Shown here piece after piece: positions 13,514 through 29,300 of a DNA stretch of 64,000 bases (its first letter is position 1; every line of letters begins with the position of its first letter). Where the stretch lies: positions 1,948,501-2,012,500 of the forward strand of contig JACVTC010000007.1 of the NCBI GenBank assembly GCA_016946835.1. The letters run 5' to 3'. The notes beneath the pieces are model-generated. The model was not told the DNA's origin. It searched no databases and saw only the letters and a list, made by a program, of their open reading frames with translations. The translations under genes and the position numbers were made by a program. Origin of the DNA: Neocallimastix lanati (nom. inval.) (Eukaryota; Neocallimastigomycota; Neocallimastigomycetes; Neocallimastigales; Neocallimastigaceae).

Positions 13514-15296
13514 ATATATAATTAGTTTTAATCCATTTTATATAAAAAAATTTTTTATAAAGATTTTAATATTTTATATATTTATAGTAAATTACAATTT
13601 TCATATATTATGTCTTTTTCAGTATTAAAAAAAAAAAAAAAAAAAAAACTAAAATTAAAAAAGTACTTTATATGGATATTCATTATAATATAAAATATAT
13701 ATATATTTTATTAATTTATATACATATATTGTTTTTATTGGAATATTCTATGTACTAAAGATTAATCAATCAAAAATAATTTTTTATTGAAATAATGATG
13801 ATAATGATGATACTAATGGTAATAATAATAGCAACAACAATAATAATAATGAGAGTAATGATGATAATAATTATATTTATATATATATATTCCATTCTTT
13901 TAGATATAGGATATATATGTGTATCACCATTTTATAATTGTATAATATGAATGATAAACTACTGAAATGATGTTTCTTTAATTAATTAAAATTTCAATAT
14001 TAATTGTATAAAATAACTACAATATTTTTATATTATAGTAATATTATTACATTAATATATATTTGGTTGTTTTAATAAATATTTTTTATTAATTTTATTT
14101 TATTTATTTATATAAATATTAATATAATATTTAATATTACAATAAAATATATAATCATGGTCTGTAATGTGATATAATTTTTCTTATCAAATATATAATT
14201 TAAATATATACATTATTTGACAAGGTATGATGAGTAAGAATTATTATTCACTATATTTATGCATAAGTAAACATCTATATTTTATAAATTTATATTAATA
14301 TAAAATATAAAATAATAATTTTAAACAATATTCACTAAATATATTTAATATATTAATATTAATTTTAAGAGATATTATTATTTATTATTATGATATTAGT
14401 TAAAAATAACTAATATTATTTATATTTATTAATATTATATATTTTATATTTATTCTTTATTCTTCATTCTTCATTCTTTATTTATTATTATAATTGTAAT
14501 TATTTTATATTGATATTTAAAAATTGAAGTTATTTATATTTCAAAAAAATTAAGTAATAGTAGTATATTTTTTATTAATAATTGAATTATTAAAGTTATT
14601 TACTTGAGGCTAATTTAATTTAAATAAATAAGGATATAAGCGGATAAGGAAATAAATTACAATATTTGTATCTATAATCAATCTGATCCGCAATGTAATT
14701 TTTTTTTAATTAGTAGATTTAAATAAAATTATATCACTATTATTTTATTATATATATATATTTTTTAATTTAAATAATAATAAATAACTTTTAAAAAGAT
14801 TATTAATATATTAATTAAAATTAAAAATTATTTATTAATATATTATAGAATTATATTTATTTAATTCATATTTTATTTATATTAATTTTTTTTTTTTTTT
14901 AAATATATCATAATAAAAAAAAAAATAATAATAGTAAATATAAGACATTAATCTATTTATCACTATTTAATGTAATTAAGTAAAATAGTTTCATTAATTG
15001 AAAAATAACTTTATAAAATTTATATAAAAATTTAATATTTTAATATTGTATAAATATTATGTCATTTAAAAATTATTAAAAATTAGAAAATGTAAATATT
15101 AAAATTTGATATTTATTTATTAATCTTTTATTTTTCAAATTAAATTAAAATATCTAGTTATAATAGTATTGATGGTGTTGTTAAGCGTTTTTGTTAGTAT
15201 TATAATATTAGTTATAAATTAAAAATAAAAATTATAAATTATAGTATACACTTTTTTAATTGAAAGAATTTCAATGCATTATTTAATAAAATCATA

Positions 15297-15357
<61 letters not shown>

Positions 15358-16455
15358 AGAATAATATGAAAACAAATAAAATTTTTATTACTTTTCTTTG
15401 AAATTGATAATAATAATAAAAAAGTTTAAAAATTAATATATATATATATTTTTTAGTTCCCAGTTATTAATATTCATAATAAATGAAATATTTATTAGAT
15501 TTTATTAAATTTTTATGATATAAAATTATTAAATATTCATGAAAATTAAAAAATTACCTATTAAAAAGTCTATTTATTATTTTTTAAAGTTTATGATAAA
15601 ATTAATATGTGTTTTATCATAACACAAAAAATTATGTTATAAATGTTTGCTTAATCAATAACTAATTATATTATATTAGATAACATAATGGTAAAATACT
15701 TTTATTATCATTTCCCACCTTTTATATATATATATATTTATTATATAAAATCATTTTTAAAAAGAATATTCATAAAATATATATGTAACTTTTTATTTAA
15801 AAAATATTTATGAACGAAATAATGTTAATTATTATTCAATTAAATATTTAATAAATTTTTGAAATATTTTAATTTGTCTTCATATAAAGAATTTTCTACT
15901 ACAAAAAATGGTAATAAATTAAATTCTCTTAAAAGAATTTAGTATTGATTTAGAATAAATCATTTTATTATTACTTGTTTTTCATTAAATATTAATATAC
16001 AAATACTTTTATGTAAATTCATGTTTTACTACTTTCTAATTAAAATAGTATCAATAATAGTAATAATAATAATAATAATATAAAATATATATTAAAAAAT
16101 AGAGGAAAACTAAAAAAAAAAGGTTTTAAAATATATTGTCAATAATAATAATAATAAAATGGTAGCAATATTTTTTTTTTACAGAAATATTAATATAATG
16201 TCAATTCAAATTGTAAAAATACATTATAAATAATATTATTAACTTGTCTAAAACTATTTTTATCCAAAATCTATTACAAACGGTTAATTTATATTTAACT
16301 GTGCCTAATATTTACGTATAATGTATAAATCACATAAATTTAATATAATATAGCATATTTATAATATATACAACTATATTGTTTATTCTAACATTAATAT
16401 CTAAAAAAAAATAGATAATAGAAAATAAAAATCAAACAAACCAAACAAAATCAAA

Positions 16456-16489
<34 letters not shown>

Positions 16490-16831
16490 TATTATATTTA
16501 ATCATTTTTCAATAAGATTATAATAAATTATTTTTATTTTTTAGTCTTTTATTTATTTATTTAATAATACATTTATTTTTTGAGTATCTAATTTTATAAA
16601 TAAAAATTCAGAAGTTATTCATGTTTCCATTTTTTTGATACATGCTTTCATCTTTCAATATTTTCGTTAATACAATATATAACATAACATTTTAAAAAAT
16701 TTTTAAATTTCAATTTTTTAAAAATTTAAAATATATGATTAAAGTATAATTTAAATTTTCATGTCTTTAAAAAATAATAATAGTAATTATCAAATTAAGG
16801 TTCAATTTAAGGTTGATATAATTTAATGCAA

Positions 16832-16832
<1 letters not shown>

Positions 16833-16920
<88 letters not shown>
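16833..16920. repeat. (ATT)n microsatellite
   Basis: About 29 ATT units with a single TTAATT interruption near 16869. It is the longest ATT trinucleotide array outside genes in the window. Confidence 0.9.
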
Positions 16921-16922
<2 letters not shown>

Positions 16923-19740
16923 AAAAAATTATATATATCTAATAATACAATATATTTATATATAAATTTGTTATTTTTGTTTTAGTATCATTATTTTATA
17001 ACTATATTAATATTATTATTAATAATTCAGTATTATTAACATTTCAGTATTATTATAGTATTTCAGTATTATTAATGTTAATATTTTAATATTATTATTA
17101 TTAGTATAATTAGTATTTTTGTTTATCACTGAGTTTTAAAAATGTTAATAAAATTATAAAATTCTGCTGTTTTATTTAATTATTTATTTTTCACCTATTA
17201 AAATTTATTAAAATAGTATTAATATTACTTGTTTAATGATTAATAGATTTATATATACTTTTTATTTAATTATTAATAAAATTCTATTTAAAATAAAAAT
17301 ATAAATTAAAGTAATAACCTTTATTATAAAAAAAAATCCAAAAATATAAAAAAAAAAAAATTAATCCAAAAAAATATAAAAAGAATAATCTAAATATTTT
17401 TAAAGAGAAAAATAATAAAAATTTAAAAATATAGGAATATAAAAAAAAATCAATGAATTTCATATATTAAAATATATTATAATACATTTTAAATATAAAT
17501 GAAAAACAAAATTATCATTAATTGGAGAATGAAATTATTAGTTAATATATTACAAGTATTATTATAATATATTTATTCCAAGAAATCAATTTAAAAACAT
17601 TCATAAAAAATTTATAAATAAAAAAATTAAAATTTGGTGATAATTTTCAATTATTATTTGTTGAATACAATTTATTTATTTAATTAGTTTAATTATTAAT
17701 AAAATATGTTTTTTTAAGTTTTTTATAAATTAAATATATTTTCATTTTTTAAATTTATTATTATTTAAACTTTTTTATCCTATTCTATATATAGAAAATT
17801 TCTATATAAATTTAATTAATTTAAAAAAAAAAGAATAAAATAACAAAAAATAATTTTTTTTTTTTAATTAATTAAATTTAATTTTTTTTTTTTTTTTGAT
17901 TTATTAAAGTTTGATATTATATCAAAATTTTTTAATTTTTTAAAAATTTTAATTGTTTCATAATAAATAATTTTTTATAATATTTTTGTATTTAAAATTT
18001 AATGTATTTGGCAATTTTAAAATGTGTGGTATGATTATTAATATAGAAAATCATTAAAATCTTAATTATATATATAAATAATTTTTTTCGATTTTTAATT
18101 CTTCTTAAAAGTATCACTTTAAAAAAAATTACCTAAATATCTTTATTTCAAATTAAAATAAACCTAAATTTAAATTATTATTTTAACATATTAGAAGAGA
18201 ATTTCAACAATATAAATATAAAATCTAAATCTAAATTTTAAACCTAAATTGAAATTTTAAAAAAAATTAAAAATAAAAAAATAAAGTTAAATAAAAAAGA
18301 AGAATTTTAATTTTTTTTTTTTTTTTTTTTGAATTACCGATATTGTTCGTTATTATATTATTTCAAAACATTTAAATAAATGATACTTTAAAAAAGGTAT
18401 TTATGAATATTAAATAGTAAAAAAAAATTTTTATTATCAATTGTATATAAAATATATAATACTTTTGCTATTAATTCTTTTTTAATATTTTATAGAAATA
18501 TTAATAAAAAAATTAAAGTTTCAAATTAAACAGTTTAAAGAAAAAAAGATGAGAAAAGTATTAATATTTATATTTTTCATTAAAGCACATTTATTATAAT
18601 CTAAAATTATATGAATAAATATTATTATATATATGTTGATTTCAAATAAAGAACAAATTTTATTATAATTTTATAATATTACTATTTTTAAATTTTTCAA
18701 AAAAATGAATAATAAATAAAATTAAAAAAATGGAATGATAGCTTAAAAAACTATTATTTATTGGAATTTGATTAAAAAAAATGAAGTATTAATATTTATC
18801 TAATACTATATCAAATTAAACTTTATATTAATATTTAATAATCATTTATTTTTTTTTTTTTAAAAAAAAAAAAAAAAGAAAAAAAAAAATTCAATTAAAT
18901 AAATAAATTACTCAAAAAATTAATATTTAAATAATATATGAAATTTCTAAAAATGATAAACATTAATAAATAGTAAATTTTATTTATACAAAAATATAAT
19001 TAAAATTAAATTTAAAATATATACATATATATTTCCATTAATATTGTTAAGATTTTATAATTGATGATTTTTTTATTAGTTTAATAATTAAACTCCGTAA
19101 TTATCACATTTCAATCATTTCAACTATTTAAATAGAAAAAAAAAAAAAAAAAAAAGATGAAAATAAAATTAAAAGAAAAAATAATAATTAAAAGGTATTT
19201 TTAAATTAATAAAATTCGCAGTTCAATATAGGTTATATAACGATTAAAAAATTTTTAAATTACTGTAATTATAATATAATTGCATAATTCATATAAACGT
19301 ATATTGTTTAAAATAAATAAAAACTTTATTGTATGCAACAATTTAAAAAATTAATTAAAAATAAATTTATATTCTATAAAATATCACTTAATTGTCAATT
19401 TTTTTTTTAATTGTTATTACTTCATCATTAATATTATTATTAGTCATAATTTTATTATTAGTACTGTCAACGTTATAGCAATAATTAGTCATAATTTTAT
19501 TATCATCACACTGCTAACAACATTATTGTAATTAGTCATAATTTATTTATTAGTACTATCAAGGTTATTATAAGTTTTACTAATATTTTTTTATATTTAA
19601 TAGACCATCATTTTTCATTATTTGTTATTTATTATTTATTATTTAATTATTTATTATTTATTATTTATTAATATTATTTATTATTTATTTTTTATTTTTT
19701 ATTATTTACTATTTAATTAATTTATTATTTATTAGTCAAT

Positions 19741-19878
19741 TATTTATTATTTATTATTTATTATTTATTATTTATTATTTATTATTTATTATTTATTATT
19801 TATTATTTATTATTTATTATTTATTATTTATTATTTATTATTTATTATTTATTATTTATTATTTATTATTTATTATTT
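19741..19878. repeat. Period-7 satellite TATTATT
   Basis: A nearly perfect head-to-tail array of a 7-nt unit (TATTATT), roughly 20 copies, preceded from 19620 by degenerate copies. The same heptamer forms a second array near 27431. Confidence 0.85.
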
Positions 19879-19973
19879 ACTTATTTATTATTTGTTGATT
19901 TTTAATTATTGATTTTAAGTCTTTGATAATATTTTATTTTATTTAATAAAAAAAATTTTATCCGTTTTAAAGG

Positions 19974-20004
<31 letters not shown>

Positions 20005-21202
20005 AAAATTTGTAAATATTATATAATATATGACGTGTTACATTTGAATAAAATTGATAACATCATTTAAATTATTTTGATAACTATAATAATAAAGAAA
20101 TTATTAAAAAATAAAATTGGATTCATAAATAGAAATATTGAAATAAATTAAAAATGATACAATTTCAATTTAATAAGAAAATAAATTTTTTCTTTTTATT
20201 ATGAAATTAATGAAAAAAAAATTTTTTTTTCTTTTTTAAAATAATTTATTAAAAAAAATATATTAATAAAAATTAATATTAAAAAAAAAAGTTATTATTT
20301 TTTAAAAATTTTATACTAAATAAAATTTATGTATACAGTAATATATATTATATATTATATTAATTTATAATTAAATATATTAGATTTACTTTTACGATTC
20401 AATTAGTTTTATTACAATGACACCAATATACATTTAAATATAATACATTTTTAATAACATAAAATTATATTTGTTAATATATTTAAATATATAAATATAA
20501 TAAAATATATATAAATATATAAAGTAAAATATATAAAGAAAATCAACTTTTTTAAATAATTTAAAATAAAAAAAAAATAAAAATAAAAAATATAAAAATA
20601 AAAAAAAAATATAAAAAATATAAAAAATATAAAAAATAAAAAAATAAAAAAATAAAACTTTTAATTTAAAAATATATATATATATGTATATTAATAAAAT
20701 ATAAATACTTTACATATGACATTAAACTCTAAATAAAATATTTTCTTTATTTTTTTTTCTTTTTGGTTAAATATAAAAATTTTCTAAACTTTAAAATATT
20801 ATTTATTAATTTTTTTATTTTTTATTTTTTATTTTTTTTTTTTTTTTTTAATTTAATGATAAATAATCTTTATTTAAATATTTATGTATTTTGAGTTATT
20901 TACATGTTAAATATTAAGCTAAATTATATATGAAGTTTATTTAAAGATAGGAATATTTTATAGAAAAAAATTTTCTAAAATATAAATTAAGTATGAATAA
21001 AAAAAAATTAAATATGAATTAAAAATTTTTAATATGTAATAAACAATTCTTTTTAATAATAATTTTAAAAAAAAAAAATAAAATAAAATTTCTCTTTAAT
21101 CCCTTTCTTTCTTTTATTGGCCATTAATAAAATAATACCTCCAATACTTCAATTTTTTTTTAAAATAAATAATCTTATGCCAAAATCATAGATATATATT
21201 AC

Positions 21203-21490
21203 TTAATTCCATCCTAAAATATACTTTAATCTAGCCTTATCATCATTAGTTCCATTATTTGAATCATTTATTGATTGAGATGATTTAAAATTATTATTAA
21301 TATTAATACTACTATTACTATTACTATTTGAACTCATTGATGATGGCGTAGTATAAACAGATTGTGGTGTTTGCATATGATTTTGATTTTGGTTTTGATC
21401 AGAATGGAAATTACTATTAGTATTATTAGTATTAAACGACTGATTTGTTGTTATGGGATTATTATTTATAAAATTTGGAGATATTAGTAA

Positions 21491-21523
<33 letters not shown>

Positions 21524-21819
21524 GTTATTCATTGGTAATTGTGAAATTTCTTGCTGGTTGTTATTAAAATTATTTTGATAATTATAATTATTTCCAATAT
21601 TATTATTAATATTAGAATTAGTATATAAACCATTATTATTATTATTGGTATTATTGGTACTCATAATCATAGATGGGATTCCATTAAAATTACTCATAGG
21701 AACATTTTGGGTTTGTTGCTGAGGTTGCTGAAAGGGTTGATTAAAATTGCTATAATTTCCTTGATTATTAACATTTGTATTACTACTTTGATTTTGATAT
21801 TGATTATTAACATTGCTCA

Positions 21820-21853
<34 letters not shown>

Positions 21854-21923
21854 GTTATTAAAGTTATTTTGCATTGGTTTTTGTTGTTGTTGAGGTGGTA
21901 GTTGATTATTGAAGTAAGTTTGA

Positions 21924-21982
<59 letters not shown>

Positions 21983-22092
21983 AACATTATTACCAATGTT
22001 ATTAATGAAATTTGGACTATTTGGTGGGGAATTAACTTGAGAAATTGGGGTTAAACCATTATTTTGGGAATATTGTGGATTACCATTGTTTC

Positions 22093-22158
<66 letters not shown>

Positions 22159-22891
22159 AATTAATGTTGTTATTGTTGTTCATTGGAACACTTTGATTAT
22201 TATTATTATTGTTGTTGTTGTTATTTATAAAATACAAGGATGACTGACTATTATTCATATTTTGATTTGATGGTGGTAATATTTGTGGTTGTGAATAATT
22301 TTGGTTCGTAGAACCTTGCATTGGAGGAACTTGATTAGTATTAAAATTATTTGATTGTGGTTGTGGGAAGTAATTTTGTTGATTATTATTGTTATTATTA
22401 TTACTATTATTAAAGTTATTAGTATTAGTATTATTACTACCATAACTATTAGTACAATATGGTTCTTGTTTAATTGGTGTATAATTTATTCCTTGACTAT
22501 TATTATTCATTCCTATAGCATTATTAGTATTATTATTATTAAAATTGGTATTGATGTTAGTTGGAAAGAATCTTCCATTATTATTGTTGTTATAATTCAT
22601 TGATTGATTTTGATTATAATTAAAGTTATGATTACAATTCATATTATTGTTATTGAAATTATTATTATTCATATTATTCATATTATTATTGTTATTATAA
22701 TAATTTTGATTATTATAATTATTATTATTTGGATAATTCATATTCATATTATTTCCATTATTAAATGCATTATTATTATTATTATTATTATATTGTGATG
22801 AACAATTCCAATTACCATTTCTAACATTACATATATATTCTGGTGGTGGAGTTGGTGGTTCAATCTTAACATCATTTGTAGTAATTCGTTG

Positions 22892-22938
<47 letters not shown>

Positions 22939-23856
22939 ATTGTGAGTTTCCATTGATATTTGCACTATTTGGTTGAGAACCAGTTAAAAGAAAACCACTA
23001 TTTGGCTTTAATAAAGACTCTGATAATTCTAAATCCGCTGTTATAGATTTATTAATTCTTCTACTGAAAAGCTTACTTTCTTTTTCATGTTTTGGCTTAG
23101 ATGTATCATGATTACGTTTAGAGTTTATCTTTCTTTTGGAAGTTTCTGATATATTATTAATATTTTTAATAGAATTTTCTATTTCTGTAAGAGCAGAGGA
23201 AGTTATTGGATTTGTACAAGATAAAGCTGGTATTGGAAGAGTTGTCTTTTTCTTGTATGTTCTAACTTTTCTTCCTCCATTTTCCGGAACTTTTGGAACA
23301 ATTTTCCCTGAACTAACTAATTCATTCCAAACTTTAGTAATTAAGCCACTATTAATAGAAGTAAGTTTATTTTGAGCTTTATCTAATACAGACTGCCATA
23401 ATAATACCATATCATCATGAGTCTTAGCATAATGTTTAAGAGTTCTACATAATAATTCATGTCTTGGAGTAAATGAAAAATCCTTTAATTGTCTTAAAAC
23501 ATCTGCAGCATCTAAAAAACGGTATACCTCTATTAAATTGTTATATTTATATATATTAATAATTTTTTATTCAGTTATTTACTTATTATTTACATATATA
23601 TATTTAACTTACGAGCTCTAGAAATATTCCATTTCTTTCTGAAATATTCTTCAACTGTAAGATTTGCAGCCCTGTATAGTTTTCTAGAAACAATTGTTTG
23701 TACACCAAAGGCAGTTTTCTTAAATCTCTCTTGCTTCTTTTGATATAAATATTCTTCCCTATTTTATATAAATTATAATATGAAGAAAAAGAACTTAATA
23801 TTGGAATATTTCTTTTTATTTCTCACCTTGTTGAAAATATTCTTATTTATTCCATA

Positions 23857-23889
<33 letters not shown>

Positions 23890-24035
23890 GAAATTAACCT
23901 AATAAGAAAGAATATCCATATTTACCTTATAATGCTATCACTTTTTAAATCTATACTTTCTTCAGCAGCCTTTAATTCTAAAGCTTGAGCTGAATACGAA
24001 TCATATCCTTCTGTACTAATATCATTATTTTTCAT
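21203..24035 (-). CDS. Poly-Asn protein with conserved N-terminal domain, putative regulator (three exons)
   Basis: Leftward gene: exon 1 24035-23926, exon 2 23758-23613, exon 3 23529-21203 (860 residues). Donors are GTAAAT and GTAAGT, acceptors AAATAG and TTAATAG; all phases join exactly. The start MKNNDISTEG is the first ATG of exon 1. Residues about 37-165 form a conserved-looking, charged, helical block containing YRAANLTVEEYF, ISRAQVYRFLDAADVL, PRHELLCRTLKHYAKTHDDM and LWQSVLDKA, plausibly a DNA- or protein-binding fold. I cannot name the family. Basic patches (NGGRKVRTYKKK, KRKINSKRNH) could be nuclear localisation signals. The remaining ~650 residues are mostly Asn with Gln, Ser and Pro, with Asn runs up to about 24. 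This architecture suits a transcriptional or RNA regulator with a large disordered tail, but that is inference. The Asn tracts are encoded almost only by AAT, so the antisense strand shows hydrophobic shadow frames. Confidence 0.85.
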
Positions 24036-26332
24036 CTTTAATACATTGATTTATATTAAAACAATATTTATATTATTTCTTTTAATCTTAATTTAAATAT
24101 AGTAACTCCAAAAAAATATATATTTAATTGATTGACATCCAAAAAAAAAAATAAATAATTATTTGTATTATAATAATAATTTTATTGATATTTTATTCTA
24201 TTGATTTTTTTTTAGCAAAATAAAATTTATTTTTTATATTTTTTTACAGTAACTTATTAGTTTTATAAAATAATTTTATCATATAGATTTAAATAAACAA
24301 TAAATTTTTAAAATTTACCAAAAAAAAAAAAATAAAAAAAAAAAAAAAAATTTGTAAAATTTCTCAACTTTTATATATTTATGAAATAATAATAAAAATG
24401 AAAAAATATATATAGTATATATATTTTAACATTATATTAAGTTTTTTATATGATTTAAAACTCAATAAAAAAAAAAGTAAAATATATATTATTATATTGT
24501 AATTAATAATGATTAATATATTATGATATTATTAATATATTTATTCCTAATTTATTCCTATATTGCTTAATTTCAATAATTTCAATACCATAATGATTTA
24601 TTTTATAATATATAAGCAATTAATAAATTATATAATATATAATTTATATTATAATATATTGAATTAATATAAATATATATAATATAATAAAAATGTAAAA
24701 TTTTCAAAATTTTGTTTGTTATATTGATATATATCAATATATAGTAATATATTAAAAAAATTTAATATATATTAAGTTTAAATATAATAGAATATTGTAT
24801 TGAATTTTAATTATTATTATTTTTATAATAAACTTTAATAATTAATTATTTATCTAATAAAAACACTATTAATTATATTATTTATTAGCATTATCCAAAA
24901 AAAAAAAAAAAATAAAAAAAAAAATAAAATAAAAATAAAAAAATTAAAATGTTTAATTCAATTTTTTAACAATACTTATAATAAATGTTGAATATTGGAT
25001 AAAAGTGTCTTTTTTTATATATTACTAATAAAAAGGATTACATTTTAATTTATTGGCAGTTATATAATAAATTTAAAATGGAAAAAAATAAATTAATTAA
25101 ATTACTTATATGCAAGTATAAAAATAAATAAATTTTACACAAAACAAAGTTTAATAAAATACAATTAATTATGATATAAAAAAAAAAATAATTATAAAAA
25201 TAAATTAATATAAAAATTGTGAGAGTTTTAACTTTAATTATATATATAAAACAGAGAAATAAAACCTCTTTATAATATATAAATATTATATTGATATTAT
25301 ATTATTTCAACCTTTATTTTAAAATTAATAACCAAAAAATTATTATATAATTACACTCAATAAATATGTTATTTTTATATTGTATAATTAATTATATAAA
25401 ATAAGATTATATTAATTTTATATATTAAATATACTATCGTATATAATATTATCTTCTTAAAATAATTTATATAATCAAAAAATAAATAAATAAATAAATA
25501 AATAAATAAAATGGTCTATTTATTATAATTGATTATTTTTATATTACTAAATATATTTAATTAAAATAATTTATATATCAAAAAAATATTAAAAAAAATA
25601 TTTAGAAAATAAGTTTTTAAAAATTTTTTATATAAATAATTTTAAAAAAAAAATATACAGAATCATATTATTTTTGAATATAATATGCAAAAAAAAAAAA
25701 AAAAATTATATATATATATAAATAAAAAATAAAATGAATAATTAAACTTTTAATTAATTTATTATAACAAGAAATATGTTTAATATTTATATTCTTAAAA
25801 TTTTAAAATATTTATATATATACCTACATTTATATAGGCATAATAAAATATTTATTTAATAATATTTAATAATAATAAATTCTATAATTATTTTTAATTA
25901 AATATAATAATAAAAAGATAATTGTTTTTAATAAATATTATAGGTAATTGTAATTTTCAAAAATTTACTCTTATAGATATTTTTTTAATATTTTTATTAT
26001 ATATATTAAATATGATAAGCTTGTTATAATAATATTACTTTAATTATATCATTACATTAATAATATTTTCTTCATCTTAATTGATATAAATAATAAAATA
26101 TATACTTCATAAAAATTATAAAACCTCTCTAATAAATATCAGGGAGAAATATAATTTATTTATATGTAATAAAATGAAACATATCATTTCGTACCTAAAT
26201 TATTATTATTATTATTATTATCAAAATAAACAGTTCATGAAAGAAAAAGAAAATTATATTAAACTAAATTAATAATAACTTCGCTGTGAAAAAAAAAAAT
26301 AAAAATTAAAAATAAAAATTTTTTATTTCATT

Positions 26333-26373
<41 letters not shown>

Positions 26374-29300
26374 ATTTTTATATGTTAGTTTTCTAATTAA
26401 TTATATATATTATTCATATTATTTTTCAAAATAATTAATCAATAATTTAAATATATAATTATTTTTTTTATAATAATTCTATCTTTATTTTATTATTTTT
26501 ATTATTATTATTATTATTGTTTGTTTCCAAAAAAGTTATAAATATATATTATTCCAATTTAAAAAAAAAAAAAAAAATTACATATCAAAAGAAAAATGAA
26601 ATCGTACATTTTAACTAAAAGATAAAATTATTTTTTTATGCATTGAAATGATCCTTAGCCAAGAAATTTAATAAATATAGAAGACTCTTCTATAAAAGTT
26701 TTTACTATATTCCATCATAAATATTTGTATCTAATAAACTTTTTTACTAATATTTTTATAAAATAATAAGAGAAATCTTTATCTATTTTTTTTTTTTTAT
26801 TATTATTTTTTTTTGTTGTTATTATTATTAATTGTAGTCTTTAGAAAATATTTATATTAAATATTAAGAATTTCTAATTATAGAATATTATTTTAATATA
26901 ATAAAAAAAAAATAATAAAATTTATTATTTATTTTTTTTATTAATTTATTGGTTTAAGTAAATAATAAAAAAAATTACCATATATAGTTCTATTTTAATG
27001 TATTAATATATTAGTATAATATATTATTCATATATATAGAATTAATAATAATAAACAAATTCTTATAATATGCGAAAATAACAATAAAATTATATTAAAT
27101 ATAAATTAATATGGTTAAGAAGAAATGATATTAATTATTTCTTTTTTTTTTTATTTTATTGCTATTTTTTATTTTTTATTGCTAATTTATTGTTATTTCT
27201 ATTTATTAGTTTTATCGCTACTTTTATTATTATTTTATTGCTACTTTTATTTATTATCTTTATTATTATTTTTTATTGTTTTTTACATTGTTATTATTAT
27301 TTAGAAATCAAATTCAAATATAAAAATTTTTATTGATATTAAAAAAACTTTTAAACATTAAAATTTTAATTTATATTGCTATTACTATTAATTATTACTT
27401 TCATTATATATTTATTTATTTATTTATTTATTATTATTTATTATTTATTATTTATTATTTATTATTTATTATTTATTATTTATTAGTATTTATTATTTAT
27501 TATTTATTATTTATTATTTATTATTTATTATTTATTATTTATTATTTATTATTTATTATTTATTATTTATTATTTATTATTTATTATTTATTATTTATTA
27601 TTTATTTATTATTTATTTATTATTATTTATTTATTATTATTTATTTATTATTATTTATTTATTATTATTTATTTATTATTATTTATTTATTATTATTTAT
27701 TTATTATATATTATTTATTATTCGTTATGAATTATTAGTATCTATTATTATTAAATATTATTATTAAATATTATTAAATATTAATTACTGTCATTAAAAC
27801 AATAATTGATAATCTCAAAAAATCAGATATTTAATTTATTTAATATTTCTCATAGCAGTTTCATGATATATGTGTACCAAAAAATTTAAATTATGTTAAA
27901 ATATATACATTTGATAATAAAAGTTTAATCAATTTGATTTGTTGTATTTAATATATAGTTATATTCAATACTATAACTATATTTAATATAGTAATATTAA
28001 TTTTTTTTATTTTTTATTTTAATATTTATGTATTTTGTTTTTATTACTTTTTAATTAAATTTTTATATTTATTAAAAATCTTATTATTAAGAAAAATAAA
28101 GTGTATATTCATTAAAGAAAAATTACTATATATGTAATGTGTGAGTACAAATATTTTTTTTTCGATATTCATTTATAATATTTAAATATACAAATAATTT
28201 TAAATTTTGAAATTAAAATGTTACAATACAAATAATATCATTTCAAATATTTCCATTTTCTTTATTAATGTAAAATTTTTGTTTCACATCACATCATAAA
28301 AGCACGTATAAAATAATATTTCTATTTTTCTTTTTTATAAATATTAAAGTTTATCATATTCATATTAGTAATCATATTAATTTAATATTAATTTAAATAT
28401 AGGATATTAATATAAATAAAGTTTATTATATTACAAAAAAGGAAATAAAAATCTATAAACTCTCTGTAAAACAGATATTAATATAATTAAATTCATTTCT
28501 TACTAATATTTGTAATGATTTTTGTATTATAATAGCTTTTGTGATAAAAAATTTTAAATTTGTATTCTATTATATAATATATTAATTTGTTACAATATTA
28601 TTATTGTTTTAAATTAATTAAATTGAATAATTAATATCATAGATACTATCATAAAAATAAATTATTATCATAAACTTTATTTTAATTTTATATAATTTTA
28701 TGTGTTTTTTCAAACTTTATCTATTATAATTCAAATGATCAGTAAAATAATAAACGATAAACCTATATATCTAAATGATCAAATGATCAACTGATATAAA
28801 AAAAATGAAAATTACATGAGAAAATAAAAAATAAAAAATAATGGTAATAGTAATGGTAATATATTAAATTTTTAAAAAACTACATATTAATTAATTAATA
28901 ATTTTATTATATTGTATATTTTATATTATATTGTATAATACTAATACTAATAGAAGTTTTTTTTTCTCCTGTAAGCATTCTTTTAATATAAAAATTACTA
29001 ATCTTTCTTTCATTGATTTCATTTATGTTCATTTTATTATTTATATAAAATTATAATTATAATAATTTTACTATACGAATATAAAAAAAAAAAGTTATTT
29101 CAATATATAAATAAATTTATACATACATTTTTAAATTTTGTATATAATGTGTTTGTAACTTTAATAATTATTTTATTTATATAATTTTTTTTATTTTTTA
29201 TATTAAAAATTCCCATGATATATAATAAATTGTATAAAAAAATTAATACAAACTTTAATATATTCAATTAATTAAATTTAATAAAGTCATTATTATTTAA

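Larger units (their letters stand above)
3963..21202. other. 17-kb gene desert, extremely A/T rich
   Basis: No intact gene, rRNA or tRNA is visible on either strand. The region is almost pure A/T with dozens of poly-A or poly-T tracts, for example 8922-8963, 9495-9532, 10709-10751, 12217-12242, 13271-13305 and 15300-15356. ATT/AAT microsatellites occur at 7285-7340, 8736-8767, 10999-11047 and 16833-16920. Two small islands of more balanced composition look like decayed coding DNA and are listed separately, as are a palindrome and two abutted splice-site motifs. Frequent stops in all frames argue against undetected long exons. Confidence 0.75.

Noticed and set aside
21707-22965. Several open frames of Ile/Leu/Met-rich proteins on both strands within the poly-Asn gene
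   Set aside because: They are antisense or shifted readings of AAT repeats (ATT = Ile, ATA = Ile, TTA = Leu), not genes.
27333-27767. 144-codon open frame of Ile/Leu/Tyr/Phe-rich protein
   Set aside because: It is a direct translation of the TATTATT satellite; the residue pattern is periodic and has no coding character.
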